From positions 1 to 25,475 of the IMG/VR virus record IMGVR_UViG_3300024358_000055: a DNA stretch of 25,475 nucleotides, one strand, 5' to 3'. This document shows, in pieces, positions 8,101-16,093 of this stretch. The position numbers were made by a program, and so were the translations under genes. The notes beneath the pieces are model-generated. The model was not told the origin of the DNA. It made no database searches and worked only from the letters and a program-made list of their open reading frames with translations. The DNA comes from a virus. Positions within the stretch are counted from its first letter, which is position 1. Each line of letters begins with the position of its first letter.

Positions 8101-11100
8101 ACCTTCTGCTTCTTCTGACGCACCTTCTTGGCTTGTTTAAAGATTTCCTCTTCCGACGCCATGTCCTTTTCGATCCCCCGCATTTCTTTCGTTTTGCGAG
8201 AAGTGAGGATGCTGTCGGTCACGTGCATCAAGTCAGATAACAAAGTGTAATTGCCCCTGCCCAAACCGAATAGGTTAGCAATCATGCGGGTGAAACGACT
8301 CCAACCGGATTCTTCTTTTGTCACGCCCTCGATGCTGTCCAAGAAGTCTTGGAAATTCTCATCGCTCATGCCGTAGGCCAAGAACTCTTGGGGGAGCTCA
8401 AAAATATCGGAGGTGACTTCCCCGGTTTGTGGGTCTACTTCACCCATGGACTCAACGAGCACTCGCATCTCAGGAGACAGCAACCCCAAGGCACGCATGC
8501 GCTCATAGTTGATCTTTGCGTTTTCCATCAGAGAAGTTAAGTCGCCGATGAATCGAGTCAGCGCCGCATCCATAGAGACCCCACGGGCCCTTGCAATCAT
8601 CCCCAGATTGATCTTTGCGTTTGTTGCGGCGTGCAGTAGCTCGTGCAGGACGGTGATGTTGTTTACGCCTTGGTCTTCCCCAAAGCTAGCGCCACGCACA
8701 TAAATAGTCGGTTTACTGGTTCTTGTGCCAGCAAAGAATACGCCCCGCGCATCTTCCCAATCTTCGAGGCTGTCTTGCAACTGCTGTGGAAGGGGGTCAC
8801 CTTGCTCGACCACAACAAAGTTTACGTTACCAACAAAAGAACGCAGGCGTTGAGCCAAAAACTTTTGGAACGGATTCTTTGTGGTGTTAATGATGTATGT
8901 AAGTGCCTGCGCGCCGTTCTTGGCTTTACTAAACCCGGGATCGGCAGTGCCCGTAGACCCACGGTTGGCCAGAATACTCGCGCCTTTTTCTGACACGCCA
9001 CGCAAATCGTTGAGGTCGGTTTTCTTACGAATCTCAATACCGCGCTTGACCTTGGCTAACTCATCTTCAGTAATCTTGGTGCGGTCAGCAAGCAAAGCTT
9101 TGGCACGTTTGCCAAGCGCAGAGCCACGGAACTGGCTTTCTACTTCAATCAAGCGCTTAATTGCATCGGCTTTTTCGGCTCGCTTATCTTCCTGCGCTTG
9201 TTCAAACGCATCTTCGTTTGCAAACTCACCTTCGTCCAGCGGCTGGCTGGCCTGTTCAAGCTGGTTAACAATGTTGTTTTTACCTTGGCTAAAAGTGCGT
9301 TCAGCCTTGGTGTACGCAGCGCGGTATGCTTTGCGCTCCGCTTCTTTAGCAGCACGTTCTTCGGGCGGCAGTGCTTTGCGGCCACGTTTGCCTTTGGGCT
9401 CTTCCTCGGCGATCACCTCGGTAGGTTGGTCAGCGAGTTCTTGAGTTTGTTCGAACGCAACTTTGGCCGCTTCGTTTGCTTGGCTGTAATTTGCTTCCGC
9501 CGCAGCCAACTGCGCGCTCTGCTCAGGTGTAGCGTTATACCCAGCAGCTTCTAAAGTTTGCTGAGCCTGCTGAAGCTCATCGTATGCTTGTTGGCGTTGT
9601 TGCTCCGCTTCTTCATACGGTGTCAGTGCAGCGGGCTCGACTGCTTCTCCTGCAACAATAGGTGCAACATTCTCTCCAGTAGGAACCATTCCATCGGTTG
9701 TAGGTTCTCCAACTCCTGCGGTGGGGGCGATTTGATCGGGCTGTCCAACCAACTCAGGGCTGACTCCACCTGCTTCGGTGATAGGTTCTCCAACATCTGC
9801 TGCTCCTGTTGCTTCTCTCTCGGCAAGCGCATCGTCTTGTGCCTCTTTCGTTGCTACTGCTGTTGCTTCATCAAGTGCTTCGGCCTCGGACATACCAACA
9901 GCTTGGTACTGCTCCTTGAGGTCCATGATTCGTTCGGGATCGGCTTGAACGTCTTCCAACCCTTCGGGTGTTGGGGCAGCCTGCTCCTGCTTGGCTTCGT
10001 CGGCGACGATCTGTTTGGCCAGACCAACCGCCTCTTCTTCCATCAAACCGTTCTTTTCTTGTAGCTCAAGCGCAATGTCCTGCACGCGCTCTTCGGGTGC
10101 GCCGGTAACTCCAGCCGCCTCTTGGAACTTACCGATAGTTTCGCCAGCTTCTTTTCTACGCAGCTCTTCTTTGGCCTGTAACGCTTCACGCGCACCGGCA
10201 GTAGCACCCAAACCAGCGCCAGCCAAACCCTCCAAAGTAGCCTGCCCAACCACGCCGCGCATGGTGGGTACATCAAAGCCTTCACGCTGGAGAGCTATGT
10301 TCTGTGCGAGTTGTTCTTGGCCACCTTCCGCCGCTTCACCTGCGAATTCCTTAGCACCGGTAATACCAGCTTGCTTGATAGCCCCACGACCAGCGATCTT
10401 TGCGGTCTCCTGCGCGGCTTGCTCAGCGGCTTCTTTGGTAGCTGCTTTCGTAACAATGCTCTTGGCCAACTGACGTGCAGCGGCAGGCTCGAAACCTGTA
10501 GTCGCGCCGATTGTGCCGAGGGCGGCACCGCCCAGAATCATGTCTAAGTTCTTGCCGCCGTACTCCTGCGCCACCTGTGCGCGGGCTTCGATCTGTTCTG
10601 GCGACATGTCTGTCTTACCAAGCGCATCCTTGACGGCGTCATAGATAGAACCCTTGACGGTACCTGCACCCATGGTGGCACCAACACCTGCGCCAACTGC
10701 GGTAGCAGCGAGTGCGCCAGCACCGAGCACGGAAGCACCAAGCCCGGCAACGATTGCAGGAGCTGAAGTACCCAGCGCGTTTACGACTGTGTCGATAGGA
10801 GCAACAGAGAACGCTTTCACGGCTGCCGTGACTTGGTCGGCAACACCCTTATCCTCCGCTTCCTTCATGATGCGGGCGATCTCTTGGGAGTCCTTCTTGG
10901 ACTGGGCGCTATACAAAGCCCCGATGTAGTCCTCGACCCCCTTGATGGAGTTGGACACGTCACTACCCGCGCCGAAGGCGTCAGCGATCATGCGCACACC
11001 GGTGGCCACACCGGATACGGCTTTCAAGGGGACGTCGGCAACTTGCCGCAAGAACGACTGATCTTCCGGCTTTTCTTCAGGCTTAGCGAACTGTGCCCAA

Positions 11101-11213
11101 GGGCCAGACTCTACGGGTTTTTGTTCCGCAAATTGTGCCCAAGGACCCTGTTCTTGGGGTTCACTCGTTTCAGCCTGTTGTGTTTTGAATGAATCCCAAG
11201 GTCCTGTCGCCAT
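5160..11213 (-). CDS. Giant ejection-type virion protein (2,017 aa) with HELLH motif
   Basis: This is the last gene of the late operon. Its ATG is 4 bases after the previous stop, and an AAGGTG ribosome-binding site lies in that gene's end. The N-terminus carries three GPW-x-x-F motifs (residues 4-9, 23-28, 37-42). A Gly/Ala-rich hydrophobic segment (about 150-186) and a long acidic Ala/Glu-rich low-complexity region (about 350-700) follow. HELLH at 857-861 fits the HExxH zinc-metallopeptidase signature. The C-terminal 900 residues are helical, with PLGR at 1663-1666 and a hydrophobic stretch at about 1706-1737. This tail resembles the LPD38 / PLxRFG type found in very large phage proteins. 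By size and position it is probably ejected with the DNA to cross the envelope, like T7 gp16. The ejection role is inferred; protease activity is untested. Confidence 0.85.
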   Translation of the reverse strand: MATGPWDSFKTQQAETSEPQEQGPWAQFAEQKPVESGPWAQFAKPEEKPEDQSFLRQVADVPLKAVSGVATGVRMIADAFGAGSDVSNSIKGVEDYIGALYSAQSKKDSQEIARIMKEAEDKGVADQVTAAVKAFSVAPIDTVVNALGTSAPAIVAGLGASVLGAGALAATAVGAGVGATMGAGTVKGSIYDAVKDALGKTDMSPEQIEARAQVAQEYGGKNLDMILGGAALGTIGATTGFEPAAARQLAKSIVTKAATKEAAEQAAQETAKIAGRGAIKQAGITGAKEFAGEAAEGGQEQLAQNIALQREGFDVPTMRGVVGQATLEGLAGAGLGATAGAREALQAKEELRRKEAGETIGKFQEAAGVTGAPEERVQDIALELQEKNGLMEEEAVGLAKQIVADEAKQEQAAPTPEGLEDVQADPERIMDLKEQYQAVGMSEAEALDEATAVATKEAQDDALAEREATGAADVGEPITEAGGVSPELVGQPDQIAPTAGVGEPTTDGMVPTGENVAPIVAGEAVEPAALTPYEEAEQQRQQAYDELQQAQQTLEAAGYNATPEQSAQLAAAEANYSQANEAAKVAFEQTQELADQPTEVIAEEEPKGKRGRKALPPEERAAKEAERKAYRAAYTKAERTFSQGKNNIVNQLEQASQPLDEGEFANEDAFEQAQEDKRAEKADAIKRLIEVESQFRGSALGKRAKALLADRTKITEDELAKVKRGIEIRKKTDLNDLRGVSEKGASILANRGSTGTADPGFSKAKNGAQALTYIINTTKNPFQKFLAQRLRSFVGNVNFVVVEQGDPLPQQLQDSLEDWEDARGVFFAGTRTSKPTIYVRGASFGEDQGVNNITVLHELLHAATNAKINLGMIARARGVSMDAALTRFIGDLTSLMENAKINYERMRALGLLSPEMRVLVESMGEVDPQTGEVTSDIFELPQEFLAYGMSDENFQDFLDSIEGVTKEESGWSRFTRMIANLFGLGRGNYTLLSDLMHVTDSILTSRKTKEMRGIEKDMASEEEIFKQAKKVRQKKQKVDALTVKLQKSNLADSIRNETITDLTKLRDQNEFVDVMVSGWKSFTLKSLQQLLPALQTETIVAWADRLGIKGITEAWQGISDMSAMRNKRTNAMIKVADRLQELASKDADQYQKLANVMHATTLSSYDPSTATTPNPRLDKLWNGLTDTSKQLYTEVRDFYKQNHELYHMLLEEQINQSKLPKEAKVRLMASIRKMYEEGKKLYPYFPLMRYGQYWARVGKGKSGEFQMFESAFDRERFLRARVRQLNESGDTRTLEKMIEDGDIDSGNDLTNARKQDMDASAMLKEIFETIDSGSRSSSIVDDFGNVVGDKIIGDADKLKDEIYQLYLHTLPERSFRRKYMHRQGKAGFGGDIHRNFVVSGTDSASQLARLKYGPRIMNQIERAQSSLQGNPDKARLGEFVTEMRIRTEQQVRPDPESSIGFAASNLINKSAFLWLMTSIKTMVSQFTAIPIFVAPVLSSKHGMVKTAAALGKSLNIFNGLGITDKDGKVMMPTMSNLTSLTADEKRAAQYMLDHGISETTLAYDLGNRRNEATALNQSTARKVLRGTGNAMTALFHHAERMIRELTFMTSYRLNREKGKTHEQALRLAEQESHEALGNYHASNRPRGLLADQEHRVLLDAHKPLGRSLFQFKMFPAFVTTYFMRNFYRAISLESDRQVRKEAAQQLIGSLMMSYALAGMVGIPGISFAMGIAQGILNGLRGDDEDDPLEGRDLEFWFRNIWLPKTFGNVKVGDHTLDELLDRGLIAALTGYDISSSLSMNNMWFPEVKEGATASAEVQDYFMSLVGPGASLFVKQIPKAVDYFNQGKIFQGMETLMPAIFRAPMTATRYGIEGATTTSGAIIKDKDEFTQGQLIAQSLGFATEGLQARREAIFKLQGEVLKVKRERTSLLDRLELEMDKGSDEDVGKAFENIFKFNSKNPINSISGDDMSASLKKQMERKIKSDRGFPIDKKFYPQLIEILEPSSKKLEREAQTAKE

Positions 11214-11216
11214 CTG

Positions 11217-13823
11217 TTACACCTTTTCCCAGTTCGCTTGATCTGCGGGGTTGCCGCCTTTGAAGCGATAGCCTTGCATGATTTGCCCGGGTTTAATTGT
11301 AGGCGCAGCAGGTGTTTGTTGGGTAGGGGTTTCAGTAGGTTTACCGCCACCCTGCGCTTTCTTGCTTGCAACAACGGCAGCCACTTGCTCACGGATGCGT
11401 GCAGCGGTTTCAAAGTCGTTGTTTTGCATTGCCTTGAGGTATGGACGGTTAACGCTCAAAGCTTCTTTCAATTCCGCACTCTCAGCCTTAACTCCGGCAA
11501 GAGCGGCAGCATCTTCAGCACGAACAGAACCGGGGTAACGACCGAGCTGGTCGGCGGCAGTAGCACGAGCCGTAGCCATGGTTTCCGCTCTCTTGACGGG
11601 GTCGGTAGCGATAGATGGGTCTTTCGCCACTTTTGCTTCGTACAGAGCTTGGGCCTGCTTGTCCAAGTCGGTGGGTTTTGTAACGCTGGCCATAGAAGCC
11701 GCTGCCTGACGCTTGGAGTTCTCGATACCTGCTTGGATGGTAGCTTGCTTCTCGGCGATGCCAATTCGACGGTCGAGGGCTTCTTTCTCCTGCGCTCTTG
11801 ACTTGTCGTACAGGGACTCGGCTTTGCCTTTGAGACCGTCTGCACGCGCTTGTTCTGCGGTAGCCAAAGTGATTTCGGACTGACGCAAGAGGCGGTCGGC
11901 TTCGCGCTGTTCCTTCTTCATCTTCACAACTTCTTGGCCGAACGCACCCATGGCGCCAGCAATAGCACGAGAAGTACTACCGGGACGCAGCAAAGCTTGA
12001 GACGCAGCAAGTGCGCCAAGGCCGACGCCTTCATCAGACATTTTGCTCAAACCAGCGCGTTCTTTTTTGACGTCCTCCATGTAGGGAGTCAACGCACTTT
12101 TTCCGTATCTCGCTTCAATAGCGGGCATCGCTGCACTGATCCCAGCTTCAATTTGCTCGGGCGTCTGAGAAATGTCCTTCTTGCCTAGCTCGCTCAGCGT
12201 ATCCATGTAATCATTTACACCGCCTTTGGCGAACGCAACCACGCCACCACCGGCCATACGGTCGGCAACTTGCGGTGTGATACCGGAAGCCAAACCGCGG
12301 CGCTCAGAAGCGCGCATACCCATCTCGCTTTGGATGGCTTCAAGTTGGTCCATATCACCACGGGCTTGTGCAGCCTGCGCTGCTTGTTGGAGCTGCTGAT
12401 CTGACAGTTTGCTTACGATGCGCCCCACGTTGTCGGGAGAGTCCACAGAACCGCCGTCGGCGTAGGCCATGCCACCCTCGGCCATGAACTTGCTCAGACC
12501 GTAAGCACCCAAACCGATAGAGCCGATCTGTTGCGCCATACCGGGGGTTGGCTCGTACATGGAACGAGTTGTTTGCTGACCCAGAGGCAGGCCACGAATC
12601 AAGTCGGACATGAAGCCCAACTGCTTGTATGGGTAGTTCTGCTCGTTCTGGAAGTCTTCGTAAGCCTGAGACAGACCTTGCTGACGCAGTGCCTGCTGCT
12701 GACCACCGTAAGCCGATTGCAACTTGTTGATGTCCATGCCTTGCTGGAACTGCTGACCGCCCAGAGAACCAAGTTGCCCTGCACCTTGCAGAGCAGCCTG
12801 AAGACCTTGCAATCCGAGACCTGCACCGTATTGGCGTGACTGCTCACCGAGCTGCTGTGCAGCTTGGCCATATTGAGCACCGAGGCCAGCAGCCTCCAAC
12901 CCTTTGCCGTAGCCGAATTGACGTGACTGTTCACCCAGTTGTTGAGCTTGCAGTTGTGCTGCTTGGTTGAGCTGTTGTGCTTGCAAGCCTTGTTGTGCAC
13001 CGAGGTTCTGAACACCCAGCAACGCAGCCAAGTTTTGTTGGCCCACGGTAAGTCCGGCGCCTTGATTGGCTTGTTGTGCAGCGAGGTTGCGAGCTTGCTC
13101 GGCATTGAATTGTTGTTGTGCGGCGTTGAACGCGGCTTGCTGACCAGTAGCTTGAATGTCACCAAGTTGTGTAGCCAAGTTACGCTGACGCTCAGCTTCA
13201 ATCAAACCTTGACGAGAACCACCGAACGCACCTGCGCCGACGGCTTGGGCTTGTTGACCTTGACGAGCAATATCAGATGCGCGACGAGCCTCACGCTGTT
13301 GAATGTCCACCACATTCTGCATGTAGGGTGACATGTAACCTTCGGCTGTACCCGGCTGCACAAAACTCTCTGTGCTAACGCGCTCGGCGGGGCCCATCTG
13401 AAACTGCTGCAACTGAGGAGCACGGATAGAACGCGCACCAAAGCGACCTGCTTGGTACTGGTCAGGGGCTTGGAATTGGTTTTGAAATTGACCAGCTTGG
13501 TAGTTAGTGCCGAGCCCACGCATTGCGGCTTCTGCGGCTACGTCGATACCTGCACCGGTGGCAGCCGATGGGGCCATGCCCGCAGCGGCTTGTTGCGCTT
13601 GCAACTGCATTGGGCTAAACCCAGCGATACGAGGTTGATCGTAGGCTTGGTACCCTCTTTCAGAAAGAGCCGCGCCTTTCTCTAAGGTTGATTTGGCGTA
13701 AGGACGCGCCCACTCTGGGAGCTCTTGAATTTGCGTACCGCCGCCACTGCTGGAGCTACCACCGCCGTCAGCCATGTAGTTGCTCAAGGGCAACAACTTA
13801 CGCTTTAAATCCAAAATATTCAT
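11217..13823 (-). CDS. Gln/Ala-rich internal virion-type protein (868 aa)
   Basis: The ATG at 13823 overlaps the preceding TGA as ATGA, which supports this start over a Met at residue 17. Residues 18-30 form a Gly/Ser linker. Residues about 65-400 are extremely rich in Gln and Ala and are probably helical or coiled. They include SPYMQNVVDIQQREA (165-179), GAGAFGGSRQG (196-206) and a 29-residue duplication (292-320 and 321-349) containing QLGEQSRQ. Two short Gly motifs, MAEGGMAYADGGSV (447-460) and MAGGGVVAFAKGG (523-535), divide the middle. The C-terminal third is helical with Lys/Glu/Ala repeats and a Pro/Thr-rich linker. I recognise this as a recurrent phage protein without known function. 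Its place between the acetyltransferase and the giant protein suggests an internal or ejected virion component. Confidence 0.82.
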   Translation of the reverse strand: MNILDLKRKLLPLSNYMADGGGSSSSGGGTQIQELPEWARPYAKSTLEKGAALSERGYQAYDQPRIAGFSPMQLQAQQAAAGMAPSAATGAGIDVAAEAAMRGLGTNYQAGQFQNQFQAPDQYQAGRFGARSIRAPQLQQFQMGPAERVSTESFVQPGTAEGYMSPYMQNVVDIQQREARRASDIARQGQQAQAVGAGAFGGSRQGLIEAERQRNLATQLGDIQATGQQAAFNAAQQQFNAEQARNLAAQQANQGAGLTVGQQNLAALLGVQNLGAQQGLQAQQLNQAAQLQAQQLGEQSRQFGYGKGLEAAGLGAQYGQAAQQLGEQSRQYGAGLGLQGLQAALQGAGQLGSLGGQQFQQGMDINKLQSAYGGQQQALRQQGLSQAYEDFQNEQNYPYKQLGFMSDLIRGLPLGQQTTRSMYEPTPGMAQQIGSIGLGAYGLSKFMAEGGMAYADGGSVDSPDNVGRIVSKLSDQQLQQAAQAAQARGDMDQLEAIQSEMGMRASERRGLASGITPQVADRMAGGGVVAFAKGGVNDYMDTLSELGKKDISQTPEQIEAGISAAMPAIEARYGKSALTPYMEDVKKERAGLSKMSDEGVGLGALAASQALLRPGSTSRAIAGAMGAFGQEVVKMKKEQREADRLLRQSEITLATAEQARADGLKGKAESLYDKSRAQEKEALDRRIGIAEKQATIQAGIENSKRQAAASMASVTKPTDLDKQAQALYEAKVAKDPSIATDPVKRAETMATARATAADQLGRYPGSVRAEDAAALAGVKAESAELKEALSVNRPYLKAMQNNDFETAARIREQVAAVVASKKAQGGGKPTETPTQQTPAAPTIKPGQIMQGYRFKGGNPADQANWEKV
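12777..12950 (-). repeat. 29-residue tandem duplication in the Gln-rich protein
   Basis: Two adjacent 87-base units encode QAQQLGEQSRQFGYG... and AAQQLGEQSRQYGAG..., with the same spacing to a following GLxGLQ/GLGAQ stretch. Surrounding DNA is rich in CAA/CAG and GCA/GCT codons, so slippage may have produced further shorter repeats nearby. Confidence 0.7.
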
Positions 13824-14227
13824 AGCTCGATCCTCATCACCTTATGGGTGTTTGTCATGCCCATCTTCTCGTACATGGGCACCAAGTTATCTTTACACCA
13901 GCACTGAGCTTTCGTGGCCCCGTGCGCGCGCATCCAATTCATAGCCTCGGCAAACACGTGGTCCCTCACGATGCCTTTACCACCCATCAAATTCACATGC
14001 GCTACACGCGCACGGGGGTAGTCAATAAACTCAACTGTCACTGCACCGGTCACACCTGCACCGGGTTCGTCCCACACCAAGAGGTGTGATTGGCCTGTTC
14101 TCACCGCATACTCAACCTGCTCGATGGTCACGGCTGAGGGGTCAATATCAATCGCTTTCTGGAGCATGGGTGCGACGCCGGGCCACACCTGTGGGAGCTC
14201 TCGGGGCTGGATGTGGTACAGAGGCAT
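13820..14227 (-). CDS. GNAT-like N-acetyltransferase, phage-encoded
   Basis: This 135-residue protein has the size and layout of a minimal GNAT domain: an N-terminal helix pair, strands at SHLLVWDE (47-54) and GAVTVEFIDY (61-70), a central strand ARVAHVNLMGGKG (73-85), helix VFAEAMNWMRAHGA (91-104), then strand AQCWCKDN and the final YEKMGMTNTHKVMRIEL. The GGKG after the fourth strand stands where the acetyl-CoA pyrophosphate loop lies in GNATs, and the Y-x-K-x-GM ending is typical. The substrate is unknown. It starts two bases after the Gly/Ala-rich gene and its stop overlaps the next start (ATGA), so it is made with virion proteins and may modify one of them. Confidence 0.72.
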   Translation of the reverse strand: MPLYHIQPRELPQVWPGVAPMLQKAIDIDPSAVTIEQVEYAVRTGQSHLLVWDEPGAGVTGAVTVEFIDYPRARVAHVNLMGGKGIVRDHVFAEAMNWMRAHGATKAQCWCKDNLVPMYEKMGMTNTHKVMRIEL

Positions 14228-14229
14228 CT

Positions 14230-15405
14230 TTACGCTGGCAAGAGTTTGTCGGCGCGGCTGTCTTTAGCCACTTTGCCTTTACCGATTGACTTCTTGCGTG
14301 CAGACTGCACACGGTCAAGCATGGCGTACAACTTACGTGCACCTGCTTCAGTAGACCCATTACCGAGTTCAGAAACGATACGTGCAGGTACCACAAACTC
14401 CCCGTCAGCTAAACGCGCAGGTTTCTTTTTGCCGATCACAGCAGGGATAGAGTCAGATACACCATCACCGGGCCCACGAAGCAGTCGGCCACCATCAGAA
14501 TAAGAACCCAAGTCAGAGAGTCCACCTCGCGCCATAGCGGTGTACGGTTCTTGGAAGTCGGGGGTCGGCTCAACTGCGCCTCCTTCGGCCAGCATCTGGC
14601 CAGTCATGCGGTTCACGCCGGTATCGGCAGTGCCTGACACTACGTTTTGACTCACGGGTGTTTGCCATGGTGTTGCATAGGCATGGCCAGTAATGTCGGC
14701 TTGTGGGTATCCGGTGTTCTGACCCACGGCGTTAGCTTGAGACATGGCTTCAACTGGGCCGCCGCTCATATAGCCACCTGCGGCATAGCCACGGATCGAC
14801 TTAGCTTCTTCGGGGGTAATTTGTTGATACCCGGCACCGGGGAAGTAGCGTTGTTGGCGGCCAAAGTCTTGACCCAAATTGTCATAACCGGGAACATCTG
14901 GCGCGGGTAAAGGTGTTGCGGTGCCTTGGTTGTATTTCAAACGCTGGGGCATTGTGCTGTCACCGACAGGCATTTGAGGTTGTTCAGTTGTAGGCATCAT
15001 CATTGGTGCCGTAGCTGCAAGTCCAGTTTTGAGTAAACCAGAACCACCACCAACTCTAGCCATGAAGGCATCACGTCCAGCTTGTGAACCCAACCCCTGA
15101 GCTCCGGCTGTCATTTTGTCCATCCCACCCATTGCGTTGATACCAGCAGTTGGGTCACCCGCAGCGGCGGCCATCTGCGCGCCTTCTGGAACGGTAGTAG
15201 CTGCGGAAGCTGCCAAACCTTGCCCAATACCTGCACCGCCATAAGCACCCAGACCGGCCATCAAACCTTTATTAAGGTCGCCAGTACGCGCAGTTTGAAG
15301 ACCGCCCACAATCAAACCAGCGGTCATTGGGTTAATGGTGCCGCCCGACGCGGCCATAAGGCCAGCACCAGCGATTGTTGGGAGCAGTGAAGATAAAAAG
15401 CCCAT
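14230..15405 (-). CDS. Gly/Ala-rich virion-associated protein (391 aa)
   Basis: The ATG at 15405 has GAGG six bases upstream. Residues 1-70 are hydrophobic and Gly/Ala-rich (LLPTIAGAGLMAAS, then GLIVGGLQ and GLMAGLGAYGGAGIGQGL), consistent with membrane-active helices. The middle is Pro/Gln/Met-rich and probably disordered. Residues 206-309 carry several A-x-GG and GG-x-V motifs. The C-terminus has a conserved phage motif, GPGDGVSDSIPAVIG (311-325), then ADGEFVVPARIVSELGNGS (333-351) and a basic helix. This C-terminal motif recurs in phage tail or internal proteins. A role in penetration or as an ejection partner is inferred from hydrophobicity and neighbours. I know of no experimentally defined function. 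Confidence 0.8.
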   Translation of the reverse strand: MGFLSSLLPTIAGAGLMAASGGTINPMTAGLIVGGLQTARTGDLNKGLMAGLGAYGGAGIGQGLAASAATTVPEGAQMAAAAGDPTAGINAMGGMDKMTAGAQGLGSQAGRDAFMARVGGGSGLLKTGLAATAPMMMPTTEQPQMPVGDSTMPQRLKYNQGTATPLPAPDVPGYDNLGQDFGRQQRYFPGAGYQQITPEEAKSIRGYAAGGYMSGGPVEAMSQANAVGQNTGYPQADITGHAYATPWQTPVSQNVVSGTADTGVNRMTGQMLAEGGAVEPTPDFQEPYTAMARGGLSDLGSYSDGGRLLRGPGDGVSDSIPAVIGKKKPARLADGEFVVPARIVSELGNGSTEAGARKLYAMLDRVQSARKKSIGKGKVAKDSRADKLLPA

Positions 15406-15439
15406 TAAAGCCTCGCGAATTGGGGGTTTACAGAGTCTA

Positions 15440-16093
15440 TCATGTCAAGATAGAAGACACAAATGTTAGGGTGGCCACGACCGACGGAATTGCAGGCATG
15501 GGGAAGGGTGAAGTCTGTGCAGCGGCAGCGTCCATTCTGACGTTAGTATTGCTTACCGCAGACCACATCTCGACAGTATCTCCAGCTTGTAACTCCACAA
15601 AGAAGTTGGCCGCAGCAATAACGGCGCCATCAACAGAACCGTGCCTTGCAATTACGGAAAATTGGCTTGCAGTGCCGGTGGCATCGACATTATTCACACG
15701 CAACCAAATCCAAGCATCGTGTTCTTGAGAATCAGTGTTTTTCCACTGCACGCTAAATTGGTAGTTGTAAATGCCCGCTTGATTTACTCTTATGCCGTCG
15801 GTGCCGTCGTTGGTAGCGCCGTTGATGTAATCATTCTGGTCAAACGTAATCTGCGTGGCCGTGTTTGCTGTAAAGGTCTTGTCAGTCGTGCGTTGGATGG
15901 CTGCGTACACGTTGTTAATGTACTTACCGCCTTCTGGCGCAAGCACCGATGCCAACCCGTTACTGAGCTGGTTAAAGAACAAACGAAGCACGTTGGTGAG
16001 GTCATCGCCATATCGTTGGCTGTACTCCACCGGTGCCGCAGGTAAGCGCGGCGGGGCCACTGTTTGTAGCTGATTGCGTTGGTTCGTTGCCAT
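15440..16093 (-). CDS. C1q/TNF-like jelly-roll virion protein (217 aa)
   Basis: The start overlaps the preceding TAA by one base (TAATG), indicating coupled translation. The N-terminus (about 1-65) has the RYGDDLTNVLRLFFNQLSNG helix seen in phage virion proteins and probably anchors it to the particle. Residues about 70-217 look like a C1q/TNF jelly roll: TFTANTATQITFD, GIRVNQAGIYNYQFSVQWKN (100-119), WIWLRVNN, FFVELQAGDTVEMWSAVSN and a final LTFVSSILT. Such trimeric domains decorate tail tips or capsids and bind host surfaces. There is no signal peptide or membrane segment. The fold is confident by pattern; the ligand is unknown. Confidence 0.78.
   Translation of the reverse strand: MATNQRNQLQTVAPPRLPAAPVEYSQRYGDDLTNVLRLFFNQLSNGLASVLAPEGGKYINNVYAAIQRTTDKTFTANTATQITFDQNDYINGATNDGTDGIRVNQAGIYNYQFSVQWKNTDSQEHDAWIWLRVNNVDATGTASQFSVIARHGSVDGAVIAAANFFVELQAGDTVEMWSAVSNTNVRMDAAAAQTSPFPMPAIPSVVATLTFVSSILT

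Noticed and set aside
12531-13331. Possible CRISPR-like or DNA-level repeat array in the Gln-rich gene
   Set aside because: The repeats follow codons for Gln and Ala and vary in spacing. They are coding low complexity with one 29-residue duplication, not repeat-spacer units.
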